64,000 nucleotides of DNA from Beroe forskalii. Its lineage: Eukaryota > Ctenophora > Nuda > Beroida > Beroidae. The stretch is from assembly GCA_011033025.1 (NCBI GenBank), contig WFMF01000123.1, forward strand, positions 257,848-321,847, in the 5' to 3' direction. A model generated the notes under the pieces. The model made no database searches. It was given only the letters and a program-made list of their open reading frames with translations, and was not told where the DNA came from. This document shows positions 21,277 through 32,509 of the stretch, piece after piece; within the stretch, counting starts at the first letter, position 1; every line of letters begins with the position of its first letter. The position numbers and the translations under genes were made by a program.

Positions 21277-22051
21277 GGTAAAAGGGTCACAAGAGTTGTG
21301 AATTTTGTCCAATGGATCCATTGGACATCCATTGAACATGATGTCCATCGGTTAAAAATTGTCCAATGCAGTGTTCAGCGGGTCCAATGACTCCATCTTT
21401 GATGCTTAATGGATCCAATGGAAGTTCAATGGATCAATCTGAGTGGATCCAATTCCAATGGACACAATCACCAAAAACATGGTTTGGTAGATGGACAGCA
21501 GTTTGGTAATGGTATCTTTGTTTGATGGATCCATTGTGTCCAATGGATCCATTGTGTCCATTGAACACCATTGGACATGTCCATTGGATCCATTGCACAT
21601 TGTGCCCATTGGATCTATGATGTCCAATGGATCCATTGTGTCCAATGAACAAAATGGATCCATTGGATCCAATAGACACAATGTGCAATGGATCCAATGG
21701 ACACGTCCAATGGTGTTCAATGGACACAATGGATCCATTCAACAAAAATACCCGACTGATGTCCATATAACAAACCATGTATGGTGATCGTGTCCCTTGG
21801 ATCCACTCAGATGGAACCATTGAACCATCAATTGGATCCATTGAGCATCAAAAATGGATCCAATGGATCCATTGAACATCAATTGGATCCATTGAACATC
21901 AAAAATGGATCCATTGAACACCATTGGACATTTTTACCGATGGACATCATGTTCAATGGATGTCCATTGGGTGTCCAATGGACGTCCATTGGTCATGATG
22001 GATCCAATGGATCTATGGACAAAAAATCACAGCTCTTGTGACCCTTTTACC
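21277..22051. mobile_element. Foldback element of CCATTGGATCCATTG palindromes
   Basis: The left end GGTAAAAGGGTCACAAGAG is matched by its complement at the right end (..CTCTTGTGACCCTTTTACC). The interior is almost wholly made of overlapping palindromes around GGATCC and CCAATGG. The flanking octamers AATATTAA and GAAATTAA may be a decayed 8-bp target duplication. The GGTAAA..TTTACC termini match the hAT-like elements at 13490 and 61155. Long ORFs on both strands are by-products of the repeat. Confidence 0.8.
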
Positions 22052-22076
22052 GAAATTAATAACTGTGCAAAACATA

Positions 22077-22404
22077 GATCACTTTCGGACCGAAAGTGCT
22101 GACCGCAAATTTTGACCATTTCAATCATGAAACCATTAGTGAATGTGTAATTTGCATGGATTATAGTTTATGAATTATGAAATAAGACGGCGATTTTCAC
22201 AGACGCCGTCTTATGCAATAAACTGTATCCATGCAAATTTTGGTATCGATTACTCGATTAGACATTCACAAATGGTTTCATCCAATGTCTTATCTAGAGG
22301 TGTATGGGTATACTACAAACATAACAAAATACTGTCCATCGATTTTCTAATCATGTGTGAAATGGTCAAAACTTGCGCGCAGTACTTTCGGTTCGGAATT
22401 GATC
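22077..22404. mobile_element. Foldback element with GATCACTTTCGG ends
   Basis: GATCACTTTCGGACCGAAAG at the left corresponds to the complement at the right (CAGTACTTTCGGTTCGGAATTGATC-like). Matching inner arms include CAAATTTTGACCATTTC and GACGGCG/CGCCGTC at the centre (about 22188-22212). No coding capacity. Confidence 0.78.
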
Positions 22405-22636
22405 TTTGAGTTTGTTGTACACTAACACAGTAAATAAAGAAATAAGAGTGTTTGCCTACTGAGCAATGAAATATTCGGTAACAAACAACAAACTTAATCA
22501 GTATTCAATCGTCAATAAGCATGTTTCTACTTTCTGCTCTGTAGAAACAAGATAGTTCTCCCCAAATTAATTGTTAATGCCAACAACACATGGCAAACCT
22601 ACATCATTGACAGTTTCGAGTGAGAATAACGAGTGT

Positions 22637-22735
22637 GATGAGTGATGTCTGATGAGTGATGTCTGATGAGTGATGTCTGATGAGTGATGTCAGATGAGTG
22701 ATGTCTGATGAGTGATGTCTGATGAGTGTTGTCAG
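22637..22735. repeat. 14-bp tandem repeat (GATGAGTGATGTCT)n
   Basis: About seven near-identical units, with TCAGATG variants, just downstream of the minus-strand membrane-protein gene. Confidence 0.9.
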
Positions 22736-22796
22736 ATGTGGTAGGATGAACACGGTAGAGAACAGACAATTCACCTCGGGCCAATGTTCCCCGTGA

Positions 22797-25700
22797 TCAG
22801 GGCTTCAGGAGAGAATCCACCATCTGCTGAACTTTCTTGCTGGTCTTGTATTGGAAGTAGAGAGAGAAGACACCCATCACGTTACCGAAAAAGGAAACGA
22901 TTAATGTGATCATTCCCATGTCTGTGAGGGATGGAGCCTCTTCAATCCAAACCTGGAGAATGGGTCATAAGACGTTACAATTTACTGGTTAAAATTTACT
23001 TATAGTACATGTCATTGGCCTAGCGTATAGGGAAGTCTCTATGCTCTGCTTAACGCGACCATGGCCATTTTACACTTGATTAGACGAGAATAAGCATAAG
23101 CTGAGAGTCGATAATCAGGTGTCCAAAAAGTTCCATGGCACAAACCAGCACATGGAAGGCCACGGAAAAAGAGTAAAAATAAGTGACATGAAAATTAAGA
23201 AATGAGTAATTGAGACTCACCGAGAATTTAGTTTTCAGTGTACAATGAGAAGCGAGCGGATCAATAACAGTCAGCTCGAATGTGTATCTTCCTTTGTGCT
23301 TAGCGAATCTAATCCCATTGCTCGTCCTGTTCAGAACCTCATACTGAAGGTCCCCATTAGTCAGGGCACCGCCCCCAGAGGGAGCTGTGAAGCATTTCTC
23401 ATAGTCCTCACTGCTCCATCCTTGCCCCATCTCCTCCCAGGTTTGAGGGTCACGTTGGCAACCAGCCAGCTCCCGAGTCAGGGTGAAGTTGAAGTCGTTA
23501 CGGTCGTTCAATTCACGGACCACAAAATCAAACTCCACTGGACGGATAGCCTCCTGATGTTAATATGGGATGCAGATGTTAATATAAGATGAAAATATGC
23601 TATTCAATGCATCAATATTTTCAGAGATTGCGTTATAATTAATCAGTTTTACAATGACATATATAAGGGCCCTCGCAGGCCCATACCCCTTCTAGTAGAA
23701 TAGGTCGGTAAAATGAATCTAAACAACAGCTTAGTCTGCTTAAGTTTTACTCACATCTCCATCATAGATCCAGACATCTGGAACAAACACGTTTCCGTAC
23801 TTCCAAACAAACGGACAACCGAACTCCGCCATGTCATACACAACTACCCTCTCAGTGTCTTGGTTTCTGTTAAATGTAAAGTGATTAAATTTAAATGAAG
23901 AATCCGAAGAAATAATATCGTAAAAATTTTATTCAAATCGTGTTTGAAAATTGAGCCGAAAATTTCGATTTTTTGTTGAAAATTGATGTGTTAGGATCCT
24001 GATCAAGCGTGAATGTCCGTGAAACAAAAGTCTGTGATAATCATGTCCGACATGGAAGTCAATTTTGCACTTGGATGCATCCGTTTTAGGGCAAAATTAA
24101 GCATTTTCAGCCAAAGCATGAGTCGACCGAAATCATTTTAGAGCAATATTTTGAATAATTATGAATTAATAAGAATTATAAATGAAGTATTACAAATGGC
24201 AGTTATATCACAAGAAGACTAACACGTAATCAGCAGGTATAACGAAGGTCATGTTGACATTATCCAGGTTGGCACAGGATGCGGGCTTATCCTGAATCCG
24301 AATACTCCGTGTTTTGGGACAGTCCAGTACCACATAAGTAATTTCCTGACAAAAAGCGCTGTAATAATAATTTCTACAGAATTTCACATTGAAAGATGAA
24401 CTGTGGATACCGAAAAGTATAATATACTGCAGGTAGGTTGGTTTTTACACAAACAACTGACTCCGTACAGGACTCCGTACAGGACATTGCTATTGTGACG
24501 TATGTGATTATACAGAAAAGATTTAGATTCAAAAGAAAAAGTACTGAAAAAAAAGAGCATTCCGCACATTTCCAGCTCGAGGACAGGAAGGGTTATCTGA
24601 ATCGGGGGTTGCTGATACCACACTTAGTCCTTTCACGTCGTTACCTGCAGGGAACTCTTTGTGTAAAATTAGGATTTTCCTCGACTTTGCGACAAAATGA
24701 GAAGCAATTTGCGACGAATGCTTCCCATTTCGTCAGTGAAAAAGTAGAACTTTTTCACAGAATTATCGACTTAGTAATAGTTTGTAAGGAAATAGGTAAG
24801 TGGCCTAAAGTACTCAGGCAAACGGGTCTAGGGGGAGGGAGAGGGGAAGGGGGAACATACTAAATGGAACTAATAAATGATTTAAGGCCTTGAAAAAACC
24901 AACAAGTGCTCAGGGCACTTGTTTATTTTATACCTGTGATATTGAAGGTCTGCGTCAAAGTGGTGTCTCCTCGAACATGGTGAGAAGCTGACACAGTCGA
25001 CTGAAAAGAAAAACAACGTTCATTAGTCGGAATGAGTGAACCATCTTTGCTGATAGTGGATTACCATTTTAAAATCATTTCCATCCTCAGCGAGGATTAG
25101 TATTTAACTTTTTTTTGACATAAATGCCCTGACCATTGATATTTTAAGGCAAAACTTGAAAGAAAAAGCGTTCGAAGTCGTGACGTCACGCGTCACGTTT
25201 ATAGTTAGAGTCTGACGCGTCACGTCAAAATTAGCCGGTGTCTTACAGAGACGTTAGCTGTGACGCGTCACGTGACGTTAGCTCTGGTGTCTTACAGAGA
25301 CGTTAGTTGTGACGCGTCACGTGACGTTAGCTCTGGTGTCTTACAGAGACGTTAGTTGTGACGCGTCACGTGACAATTAGCCGGTGTCTTACAGAGACGT
25401 TAGCTGGCATCTTACAGAGACGTTAGCTGTGACGCGTTAGCTGTGACGCGTTAGCCGTGACGCGTCAGGATTAATGGTGTCTTACAGAGACGTTAGCTGG
25501 TATCTTACAGAGACGTTAGCTGTGACACGTTAGCTGTGACGCGTTAGCTGTGACGTGTCACGTCACGATTAATGGTGTCTTACAGAGACGTTAGCAGTGA
25601 GGAAGTTGGAGGGGTAGCTCTGGTACGTGATTCTCGGGTAGTGGTAGTTAGACGAGGTGACACTCGTGTTGTACTGAGAGAACTCTCCGTTGTCAATCTT

Positions 25701-26797
25701 AACGAGGTAGCTGGACAGCGTGCTCACTGAGTTCTTAATCGGGCAAGATTGTAATCAACTGTAAATAAACTCAAATTCTAATAATCTTAGATAAGAATAA
25801 TAATGACAATATTCATTATGTTTTAAAGAGGTAGCTTGACGGCAAATTACCACATTGCAAAATCGCCTATCGGCGCCCGTCCGGCACTGATGGGCGTTGT
25901 CGCTTATCAGCGCCTAGTCGGCGCCTAGTCGGCGTTTACCAGCGCCTAGTCGGCGCCTAGTCGGCGTTTACCAGCGCCTAGTCGGCGTTTACCAGCGCCG
26001 ATCAGCCCCGGACGGGTTCCGAGAGTGCTGGTAGGTAAAATGTCTGAAGTTATAAGTCGGGCTGCCCTGGTATACGTTGATCAGTAACAAATGATTAGCT
26101 GGAAGGTAATTACAACTAGCTGTAATTTGCACAAATTTTAACGAAGGAAATCAGGGACGATTCTTAGTAAATTCTTATTAAATTAAATTCTTAGTAAATT
26201 ACCTTAATCTGGCAATCCTCAGAAGAAATGGAGTACCCAACCGACATATGAACATAATAGAGGTGCTTCTGACCATTTGAATTCTTCACCGTATAGAGAT
26301 CACCCACGTTGTCAAACATGACCTGATCAGTGTCAACAATTCCAGAGCCGATGTTCACTGCACTAGACCTCGAGCAGTAGCCGTAGTAGATTTTGTTGTC
26401 GGTGGTAAGAATGGCCCATTCATTATTTGGACCTGACGAATGGTTGTCACTTGACACTCATGAAAATACTATGAAAATATTGAACAACATACACTAAATT
26501 TAACATCCTCGAATCATGATCGCACATTTTACTGTGCTTTTCTTTTCTTTAAAAAACATTTTTTTTAAACAAAGGCTGACCAAAGACTTAACGCAAATTA
26601 CAGCTAAAACTAACCGATTGCCACGTTTTTGATGTTTGCCGTCAGTGGAGTTCCATCAACTTGTGAAGTCACTTGTGACAAGGATAGACCGTTAGATGTG
26701 ACGAAGTACAAGTCGCTATTCTTCGCTAAAAGGTTCATGTGGGCACAGATACCGTACATTGTACAGTCACCTTGACACTGAATCGATAGTTCGTGTC
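22797..26797 (-). CDS. CatSper auxiliary subunit-like membrane protein (beta/delta/epsilon family), C-terminal part
   Basis: Nine minus-strand exons fit in phase: 26615..26797, 26203..26432, 25584..25733, 24934..25000, 24568..24644, 24224..24345, 23755..23866, 23221..23553 and 22797..22952 (stop). They encode about 476 residues, extracellular until one membrane span near the end (MITLIVSFFGNVMGVFSLYF) and a short basic tail. The block CPFVWKYGNVFVPDVWIYDG, then NDRNDFNFTLTRELAGC.., EDYEKCF, and GRYTFELTVIDPLASHC with TKFSV matches my memory of the C-terminal ectodomain of CatSper beta, delta and epsilon. These ring the sperm Ca channel on the flagellar membrane. The family is inferred from motifs only, and the exact subunit is undecided. 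N-terminal exons upstream of 26797 were not found. Neighbouring genes do not share its promoter. Confidence 0.75.
25230..25600 (-). repeat. Intronic array made of an exon end plus donor
   Basis: Read on the minus strand, the exon ends GCTAACGTCTCT|GTAAGACACC at 25584. That junction recurs in the following intron about six to eight times (plus strand: GTGTCTTACAGAGACGTTAG), interspersed with GACGCGTCACGTGACG palindromes. Every copy keeps the GTAAGA donor. Confidence 0.9.
25734..26215 (-). repeat. Intron flanked by 13-bp direct repeats (1 mismatch)
   Basis: On the minus strand the exon ends TTGCCAGATTAAG (26203..26215) and the next acceptor is TTGCCCGATTAAG (25734..25746). The repeat alone identifies the acceptor, which lacks a normal pyrimidine tract; splicing there keeps phase 0. 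Confidence 0.85.
25860..26010. repeat. GGCGCC-type palindromic repeat
   Basis: Repeats of CAGCGCCTAGTCGGCG with CGTTTAC spacers lie in an intron of the CatSper-like gene. Composition resembles the larger GGCGCCTATAGGCGCC cluster at 31444..31710. Confidence 0.75.
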
Positions 26798-27805
26798 CTG
26801 AAATGGAAGATAATTGGCGAGAGAGATTAGAGCATTGACATCACTGTTTGAATGCCGACGCCCAACAGATACTCGGTGGCCCAAAAAAGTTAATAAAGTA
26901 AAGCTTTAGCTGCGTTTGAAGTTTCCTGATGAAATTTCGGGATGAATTTTAGCTGAAAAATGTCCGGCTTTTAAAAAAATCTTCTTTCGGTTGTATTTCC
27001 GCGTCGGGGACTCAAAAATGAATTCAAACTCCAGTTTTGATGTTTCATGATGCTACGAAGATTCCAAAAATTGTGAAATTTTGACAAGTCTTCATCACTT
27101 CGCCTACGATCTGACATGAAATGATTGATATTTTATGCTACGGTAAATGCTAATTAAAGCAGAGCGTACACTGCTTTTGCTTCGCGCGTTACACGAAATT
27201 TCTAACTTTTGCCATTTTGCGCGCTTTGTTATTCGGAAAATTGGGCATTCGGAAAATCGGGATTTCATTGAACAAGAAATGGCATAATTCATCAACATCT
27301 ACTGAGATAAGATATCTTATTTGACACTGGCTACGTCACAGTGATAGGGTTCACTTTACGCAGTAACGTATCCAGGATTGTAGATCAGGATAAGTGAAAT
27401 ATACCCTGGGTATGCAGATTTTCACAATTGACTGGCAAATTAGGCCAAATCAGCTATGATCAAAAACTTCATCAAAATTTGACACTGACTGTGTCACTGT
27501 GATAGGGGTCATTTTACTGTGAGGTTTGGGTCGGTGGGTCACTTCAGAGAGACTTTTCTGATTCAGCAGTAAGCACAGATATGATTGCATGTATTGTGAA
27601 ATGCAGTGCGCCGCGCACTGATGAAGAAATTATTCGAGTTACGTGCAAAACAAAAAATATTCTGAAGGAGCAGTTTGAAATTAGGAAAATCCCCATGGCA
27701 ACGTGGAGCCCCTTTATCCCTGCCACATGCTCATTTCCAGTTGCCCGCTTTGCTTTTTGCTCACAACTGATAACTTTCGCTGATCGTTCGAACGCTTGAT
27801 TCAAA
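26798..27805. other. Upstream region with dispersed repeat copies
   Basis: No exon of the CatSper-like gene could be assigned. Segment 27209..27359 (CGCCATTTTGCGCGC, then GAACAAGAAATGGCATAATT) recurs at 29805..29969. Segment 27410..27480 (GCAGATTTTCACAATTGACT) recurs near 29425 and 30369. Confidence 0.6.
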
Positions 27806-28204
27806 ATGAAGATGTCAAAGACTTTCAAGAAATTGAAGAAATGTTTCAGGAGCAACAAGAGTGACAGGGTTTATATCTACGACGAGGAAGCGGAGGCATA
27901 TAGGAGGTCGAGGATGGCGAGGTTCTATGGGGCTATTGGGTTCATGCATGTGCCGCGGAGAGAGAAGTATCAGCCGCCTAAGGTTAGGGAGTCTCCAGTC
28001 CCACTCCCCTCCCCAAGCACCAGTGTGGAGGGGGAGGAGTGGGAGGTGGAGGGGGTGGAAGTCCTCACTCTCGAGGGGGACTTGCCACCCCGAACAGAGG
28101 AGGGGGAACAGTTGGAGCCCCTCCCTGTCATAATAGCCTGGGAATATCCAGAAGAACAAATGCCTGTTTTTCTGGATTTCCACTATTTTGACAGGGGTTA
28201 CTAG
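27806..28204 (+). CDS. Hypothetical 132-residue protein, intronless
   Basis: ATG in context AAAATGA opens a 132-codon frame with no recognised domain. The N-terminus is basic (KTFKKLKKCFRSNKSDR), then RRSRMARFYGAIGFMHVPRR, a proline-rich middle, an acidic stretch (EGEEWEVEGVEV) and a hydrophobic-aromatic end (PVFLDFHYFDRGY). GC content jumps from AT-rich flanks to over 50 percent within the frame, which favours real coding. The reverse frame is also open over part of it, so the call is moderate. The polarity (basic head, acidic tail) fits a small cytosolic or structural protein, but no function is claimed. Three conserved hairpin motifs lie just downstream. Confidence 0.45.
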   Translation: MKMSKTFKKLKKCFRSNKSDRVYIYDEEAEAYRRSRMARFYGAIGFMHVPRREKYQPPKVRESPVPLPSPSTSVEGEEWEVEGVEVLTLEGDLPPRTEEGEQLEPLPVIIAWEYPEEQMPVFLDFHYFDRGY

Positions 28205-28261
28205 TTAGGTTTAGGGTCCATTTTCATTTGTTCTTAGGTTCACGTCAAATCACACATATTC

Positions 28262-28565
28262 AGATATTAATGACGACCATACGGTCTGATGTCGTTTGAA
28301 TTTGTGGAGGAGAACCTGATATAACATGTCGTGTGATTATCCATATTTCCAACTGTGCCACTAAGTTCAACGTGACTCGATCGAAGTCCAAACATTTATG
28401 ACGACCAAATGGTCTGATGTCGTTTGATTTCGTTCGGGAAACTTTAGACTTGTGTACATCATATTTTAGGGTATAGTTTACTTATCGTGTTTTGGTCAAC
28501 TTAACTTGAACAAAATTCAAACATTTATGACGACCAATTGGTCTGATGTCGTTTGATTTTGTTCG
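28262..28565 (+). repeat. Three spaced copies of a hairpin motif downstream of the small ORF
   Basis: ATGACGACC, a 4-nt variable loop, then GGTCTGATGTCGTTTGA occurs near 28270, 28399 and 28534, about 133 bp apart. The outer ACGAC/GTCGT and inner GACC/GGTC can pair. The loop differs (ATAC, AAAT, AATT), but the tetramers flanking it stay complementary. Confidence 0.7.
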
Positions 28566-30448
28566 GGGAAAAGTTAGATCAGATATTTAATGAAGGGAAA
28601 TAGGGATTGATGAAATGACAATATTTATTATCGCTAACCATACTTTGCAGCAAACAGGTAGGTATTAACCATTCCAGGTTTCAGACAAGTGCTCCTCTAC
28701 TAGTGTCATCAGGTAAAACAACATTTCATTTGTTTTGCATTTCACTTTCAGCACATTTTTCCTGACTTTTCTAGTCTTGCTTTGGTTGCAATTAAAGTCA
28801 TTGATTCTGCCTTTGTTTCATTTTTACAGTTTTATGTACGGTGATATTATTTTGATTTTTAACATCAATTTCATTTCAGGGGAGAGGGGCCTATAATCTT
28901 TAGGCTATGAAAACAACCAGCCACACTTGATGTAATTGCTACGGCCAAACTCAGACTTTGCAGACAGATGACGACATAATCAGAGTTTGCAGACAGAATA
29001 ATGACGCTTGCGTGGATTCTACCAAAAAAAGGGGACTAAAAAGATCACAAAGAAGACAGATGACGACAGGGACTCCATCATCAGATCTACGAAGAAGACA
29101 TCGAATTCATTGTTGATTATAATATCCAAATACAGCTGTCATGGCTTTAAGTTTTCTTATTACAATACTTTTTAGATTTTCAAACACAATCCAATGAATG
29201 ACTTTTACTGTCTTCCACATTAATTCATCTGGGGTCATCTGATGAAATGTTAGGGTTTAGGACAAGGGTCAGTGGGTCACTTAAGAGGGTCAATTCTGCG
29301 CTGATTGGTGTCACTTAAGGTTAGGAGATGAGTTAGTGGGTCACTTGAGAGGGTCAATTCATCGCCGATAGGACAATAACGGATCATGATTTGAGATCTG
29401 AACATGCTAAACATTCTAAGGGTAGGTATGCAGATTTTCCCAGTTGACTGGCAAATTAAGCCTAATCAGCTATGATTAGATATTTTTTCAAAATTTTAGA
29501 CTACTATGCGAGGGACTTTTTCAGGGTCTGCAAGGCATAATCTGCATATCCTATGGCTACGTCACTGGTCAATGCATAACATAGTAAAAGCCACGATCGA
29601 AGAGTGGGAGGAGACAGAGAGTGAAAGGGAGGGAGAGATCCCTCCAGGCTCCAGCGGTACAGACATGATGATACTTTAATTAATGGAATCAGACGGAATT
29701 CATATAATGTTCTTGTAAAAATTGTGACATAAATTTCATTGAACCTCAACCGGCTTCATGTAAAAATTGTGACGATTTTGTGACAATAATGCCCGAACTC
29801 CTTCTCGCCATTTTGCACGCTTTGTTATTCGCAAAATTGGGCATTCGGAAAATCGGGAATTTCATTGAACAAGAAATGGCATAATTCATCAACATCTTTT
29901 AATCTACTGAGATAAGATATCGTATCAAATTTGACCCAGGCTACGTCACAGTGATAGGGATCACTTTACCGTTTACGTTAGAACAGGGATCAGTGGGTCA
30001 CTCCAGAGATACGGTTTTAACCGACTTTTCCGATTCAACACGGATATAGGTTTGGATCTGAGATTGACCATTATAATTTTGATTTTTCTGATCACATAAA
30101 GCAACACCTTTAAGATTTTCTGAAGCCACATCATGCAAGACTATTACTGCGTTCCGAACATTTGTCAGGGAGTAATCTGATGAAAGGGTGGAGATTAGAG
30201 TTACAAGGGCAATGGTCAGTGAGGTATTCGAAAAGGTCGGTTCTGCTCTAACAAGAGCCACATTAGGTTAGGACAGGGGTCAGTGGGTCACTCGATAGGG
30301 TCAGTTCTGCGCTAATAGGGCCGTCGTGCATCAAGGATTTGAGATCAGGGCATGTATGTATTTCCAGAGCAGGTATGCTGATTTTCACATTGACTGGCAA
30401 ATTAGGCCTAATCAGATATGATGAGATATTTTCTCAAAATTTGAGATT
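28566..30448. other. Repeat-rich intergenic sequence
   Basis: Several copies of GGGTCAGTGGGTCACT (29262, 29335, 29985, 30280) and second copies of the 27.2-27.5 kb segments occur. This suggests fragments of one interspersed repeat family. No intact ORF. Confidence 0.6.
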
Positions 30449-31040
30449 TTGCAAGGGACTTTTTCAGGTTATGAAACGCATAGACAAGACCTTGCTAATC
30501 ATGTTGTGGATCTCATGAACAGTTTACTTGATGCTCAGAAATGGTTAGAAAAAATCCACGCAGCTCATTTTAGTGTGCTCGAGGATACAATTTCATTGCA
30601 GAATGAAAGAGAGCAGAAGGTTATGGACGATCTGAATATGATGAAAAGTGAGATTGAAAAGCAAACTTCTGAAATAAGCAATGTACGGACGTATTCGGAA
30701 GTAGTTCAGCAAGGAAAGGGCAGTGATGTTGGTGATGTTGTTTCCACGACTGTTCAGACAGTATTATTGAAACACGATAAGAAGAAAAACATCATTATCT
30801 ATGGAGCCCCTGGTTCCATGGATTCCCGATCAAGATCTAATTGGTGTTCTGACTTGATTGAGAGTATGGATTGTAGTGATGTTGTCATGACATCCAGTGA
30901 GTACATCGGAACTGGTTCGTCTGAAACAAAGAGACCGCTGCGACTGCGTCTCAAGTCGTCATATAATGCGAGGAAAATGCTGAATAGAGCGCCTCTGCTC
31001 AGGGACAATGATGACTACCATGGAGTTCCGGGAAGTGTCC
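30449..31040 (+). pseudogene. LINE ORF1-like retrotransposon fragment
   Basis: An open frame of about 200 codons has an N-terminal coiled coil (..QKWLEKIHAAHFSVLEDTIS.., EKQTSEISNVR), then KKNIIIYGAPGS, a spacer, RPLRLRLKSSYNARKMLNRA. This layout (coiled coil, then an RRM-like K-N-I-I-I-YG..P strand and a RPLRLR strand) is that of ORF1 proteins of CR1/L2-type non-LTR elements. Coding character stops near 31040, where a minisatellite begins, and no reverse transcriptase follows, so it is a truncated relic. Confidence 0.6.
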
Positions 31041-31064
31041 CAAGTCTGTACCCAAATGGGTTTT

Positions 31065-31240
31065 ACTGTATCGTAACACTTCTACTGTGTCGTAACACTG
31101 TAACGGTGTTACTGTGATGTAACAGTGTAACTGTGCCGTGACGGTGTTTCTGTATCGTAACAGTTCTACTGTGTCGTAACGGTGTCATGTTACTGTGTCG
31201 TAACCGTGTGACTGTGTCGTAGCCTTAAGGTATCGTAAAA
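31065..31240 (+). repeat. Degenerate minisatellite (CTGTGTCGTAACGGTGTTA)n
   Basis: Imperfect units of 19-22 bp centred on CTGTGTCGTAAC replace the end of the ORF1-like frame. Confidence 0.8.
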
Positions 31241-31443
31241 CTGCTAAAGTGCTAAGTGTTAATGTTACACACCTGTACTCAATACTCATGTACGCGAGGA
31301 ATTACCATAAAACGTCATCTGTGCACGACCAGCAGGAATTAATATTATATCTTTAAGTTTAAGGGAAACATGCCCAAAGCCCAAATCAGTACGAATTTAA
31401 CAAATTAGCGATCGGCAATGAAGGAAAATTGGCTCAATCATAT

Positions 31444-31710
31444 ATATGCAAACCGCCGATTCGGGGCCGACAAGCGCCGAATCGACGCCTATAATTTTTC
31501 TTAGGCGCTTATAGGCGGTACCGCTTTTAGGCGCCTATAGGCGCATATAGTTAACAAGTGTCGAATTATTGGCGGTCATCGGCGCCTATAGGCGCCGAAA
31601 AGCACCTATACACCGCCTATCGGCGCCATCAGCGATTTTTGACCGCCTATAGCCACCTACGTTTTTCATCGCCTATAGGCGCCTATATGCGCCGATACTG
31701 GTTTTTGTCC
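31444..31710. repeat. Cluster of GGCGCCTATAGGCGCC palindromes
   Basis: Overlapping variants of GGCGCCTATAGGCGCC and CGCCTATCGGCGCC with short spacers give a self-complementary region. It may be the core of a foldback element, but clear termini were not found. Confidence 0.75.
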
Positions 31711-31805
31711 TCAGCGAATCAGCGATGTCCTAAGTCGTCTTGTCTGACGTCGTCAGGCAACGCCTGACAAAAGTCGTCAGGGGGTCAGGCAACACCTGAC
31801 AATGG

Positions 31806-32150
31806 TCATATGCATAGGGCTAAAAAGGGTTTTTTCATCCGTAACTCGAAAACTAAAGGGGTTTCGACTAAGAAACTATGCTTTACCCCCCATAATGTGC
31901 TCATTCTGCATACCCTAGTGTACTTGTTGAGGTCTCTACGATCTTCTGTTCTCATTTATTGAAAAGGGGCAATTTTGGTCATACGCTTTGGGCTGAAAAG
32001 GGGTTTTTCGTCCATAACTCGAAAAGTAAAGGGGTTTTGACTTAAAAACTATTCTCTACCCCCTATAATGTGCTCATTCTGCATAGTTTGGTGTATTTAT
32101 TGGCTTCGCATCTCAATCAGAAAGTGAGATATTGTCATTCAAAGTCTTTG
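31806..32150 (+). repeat. Two tandem copies of a 172-bp sequence
   Basis: The units start near 31807 and 31979. Both contain AACTCGAAAA.TAAAGGGGTT and ATAATGTGCTCATTCTGCAT, at roughly 80 percent identity by eye. Confidence 0.8.
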
Positions 32151-32509
32151 CCCCATTTTGAAAGAAAAGGGGTCCAAAAAAGAGGGTTGCCCAACTCAGA
32201 AGTTGGTTAGTTTTTTTTTTCTGGTGCATCTATGGCCTATGAACTACCGAAAAACGTTCTCAAACCTACTATACTATTTAGTTCACAGTTGGTTACAGTT
32301 CTGGGCACATACGACCCTTACTAAATGTCCAATTCTCATAATGAGCAATCCTAGTAACCAATGGTTATAAATCTTACTTATATGTTTTTTGTATGTCACG
32401 CCCCATGGCAATGCACGCATTATGGGAGAAAGTGCATGTGCAGATTAACTGCGTGCGCATTCATTTCTGTTTAATGCTTTTTTGATTTCAGAGCTTCATA
32501 TCTTTTGTT

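Noticed and set aside
21406..22041. Several ORFs with MDPLDTMDPLD or NGSIGSN repeats
   Set aside because: Translations of GGATCC palindromic repeats in a foldback element, open on both strands.
24438..24863. Plus-strand 141-codon ORF
   Set aside because: It overlaps minus-strand exons of the CatSper-like gene and shows no domain.
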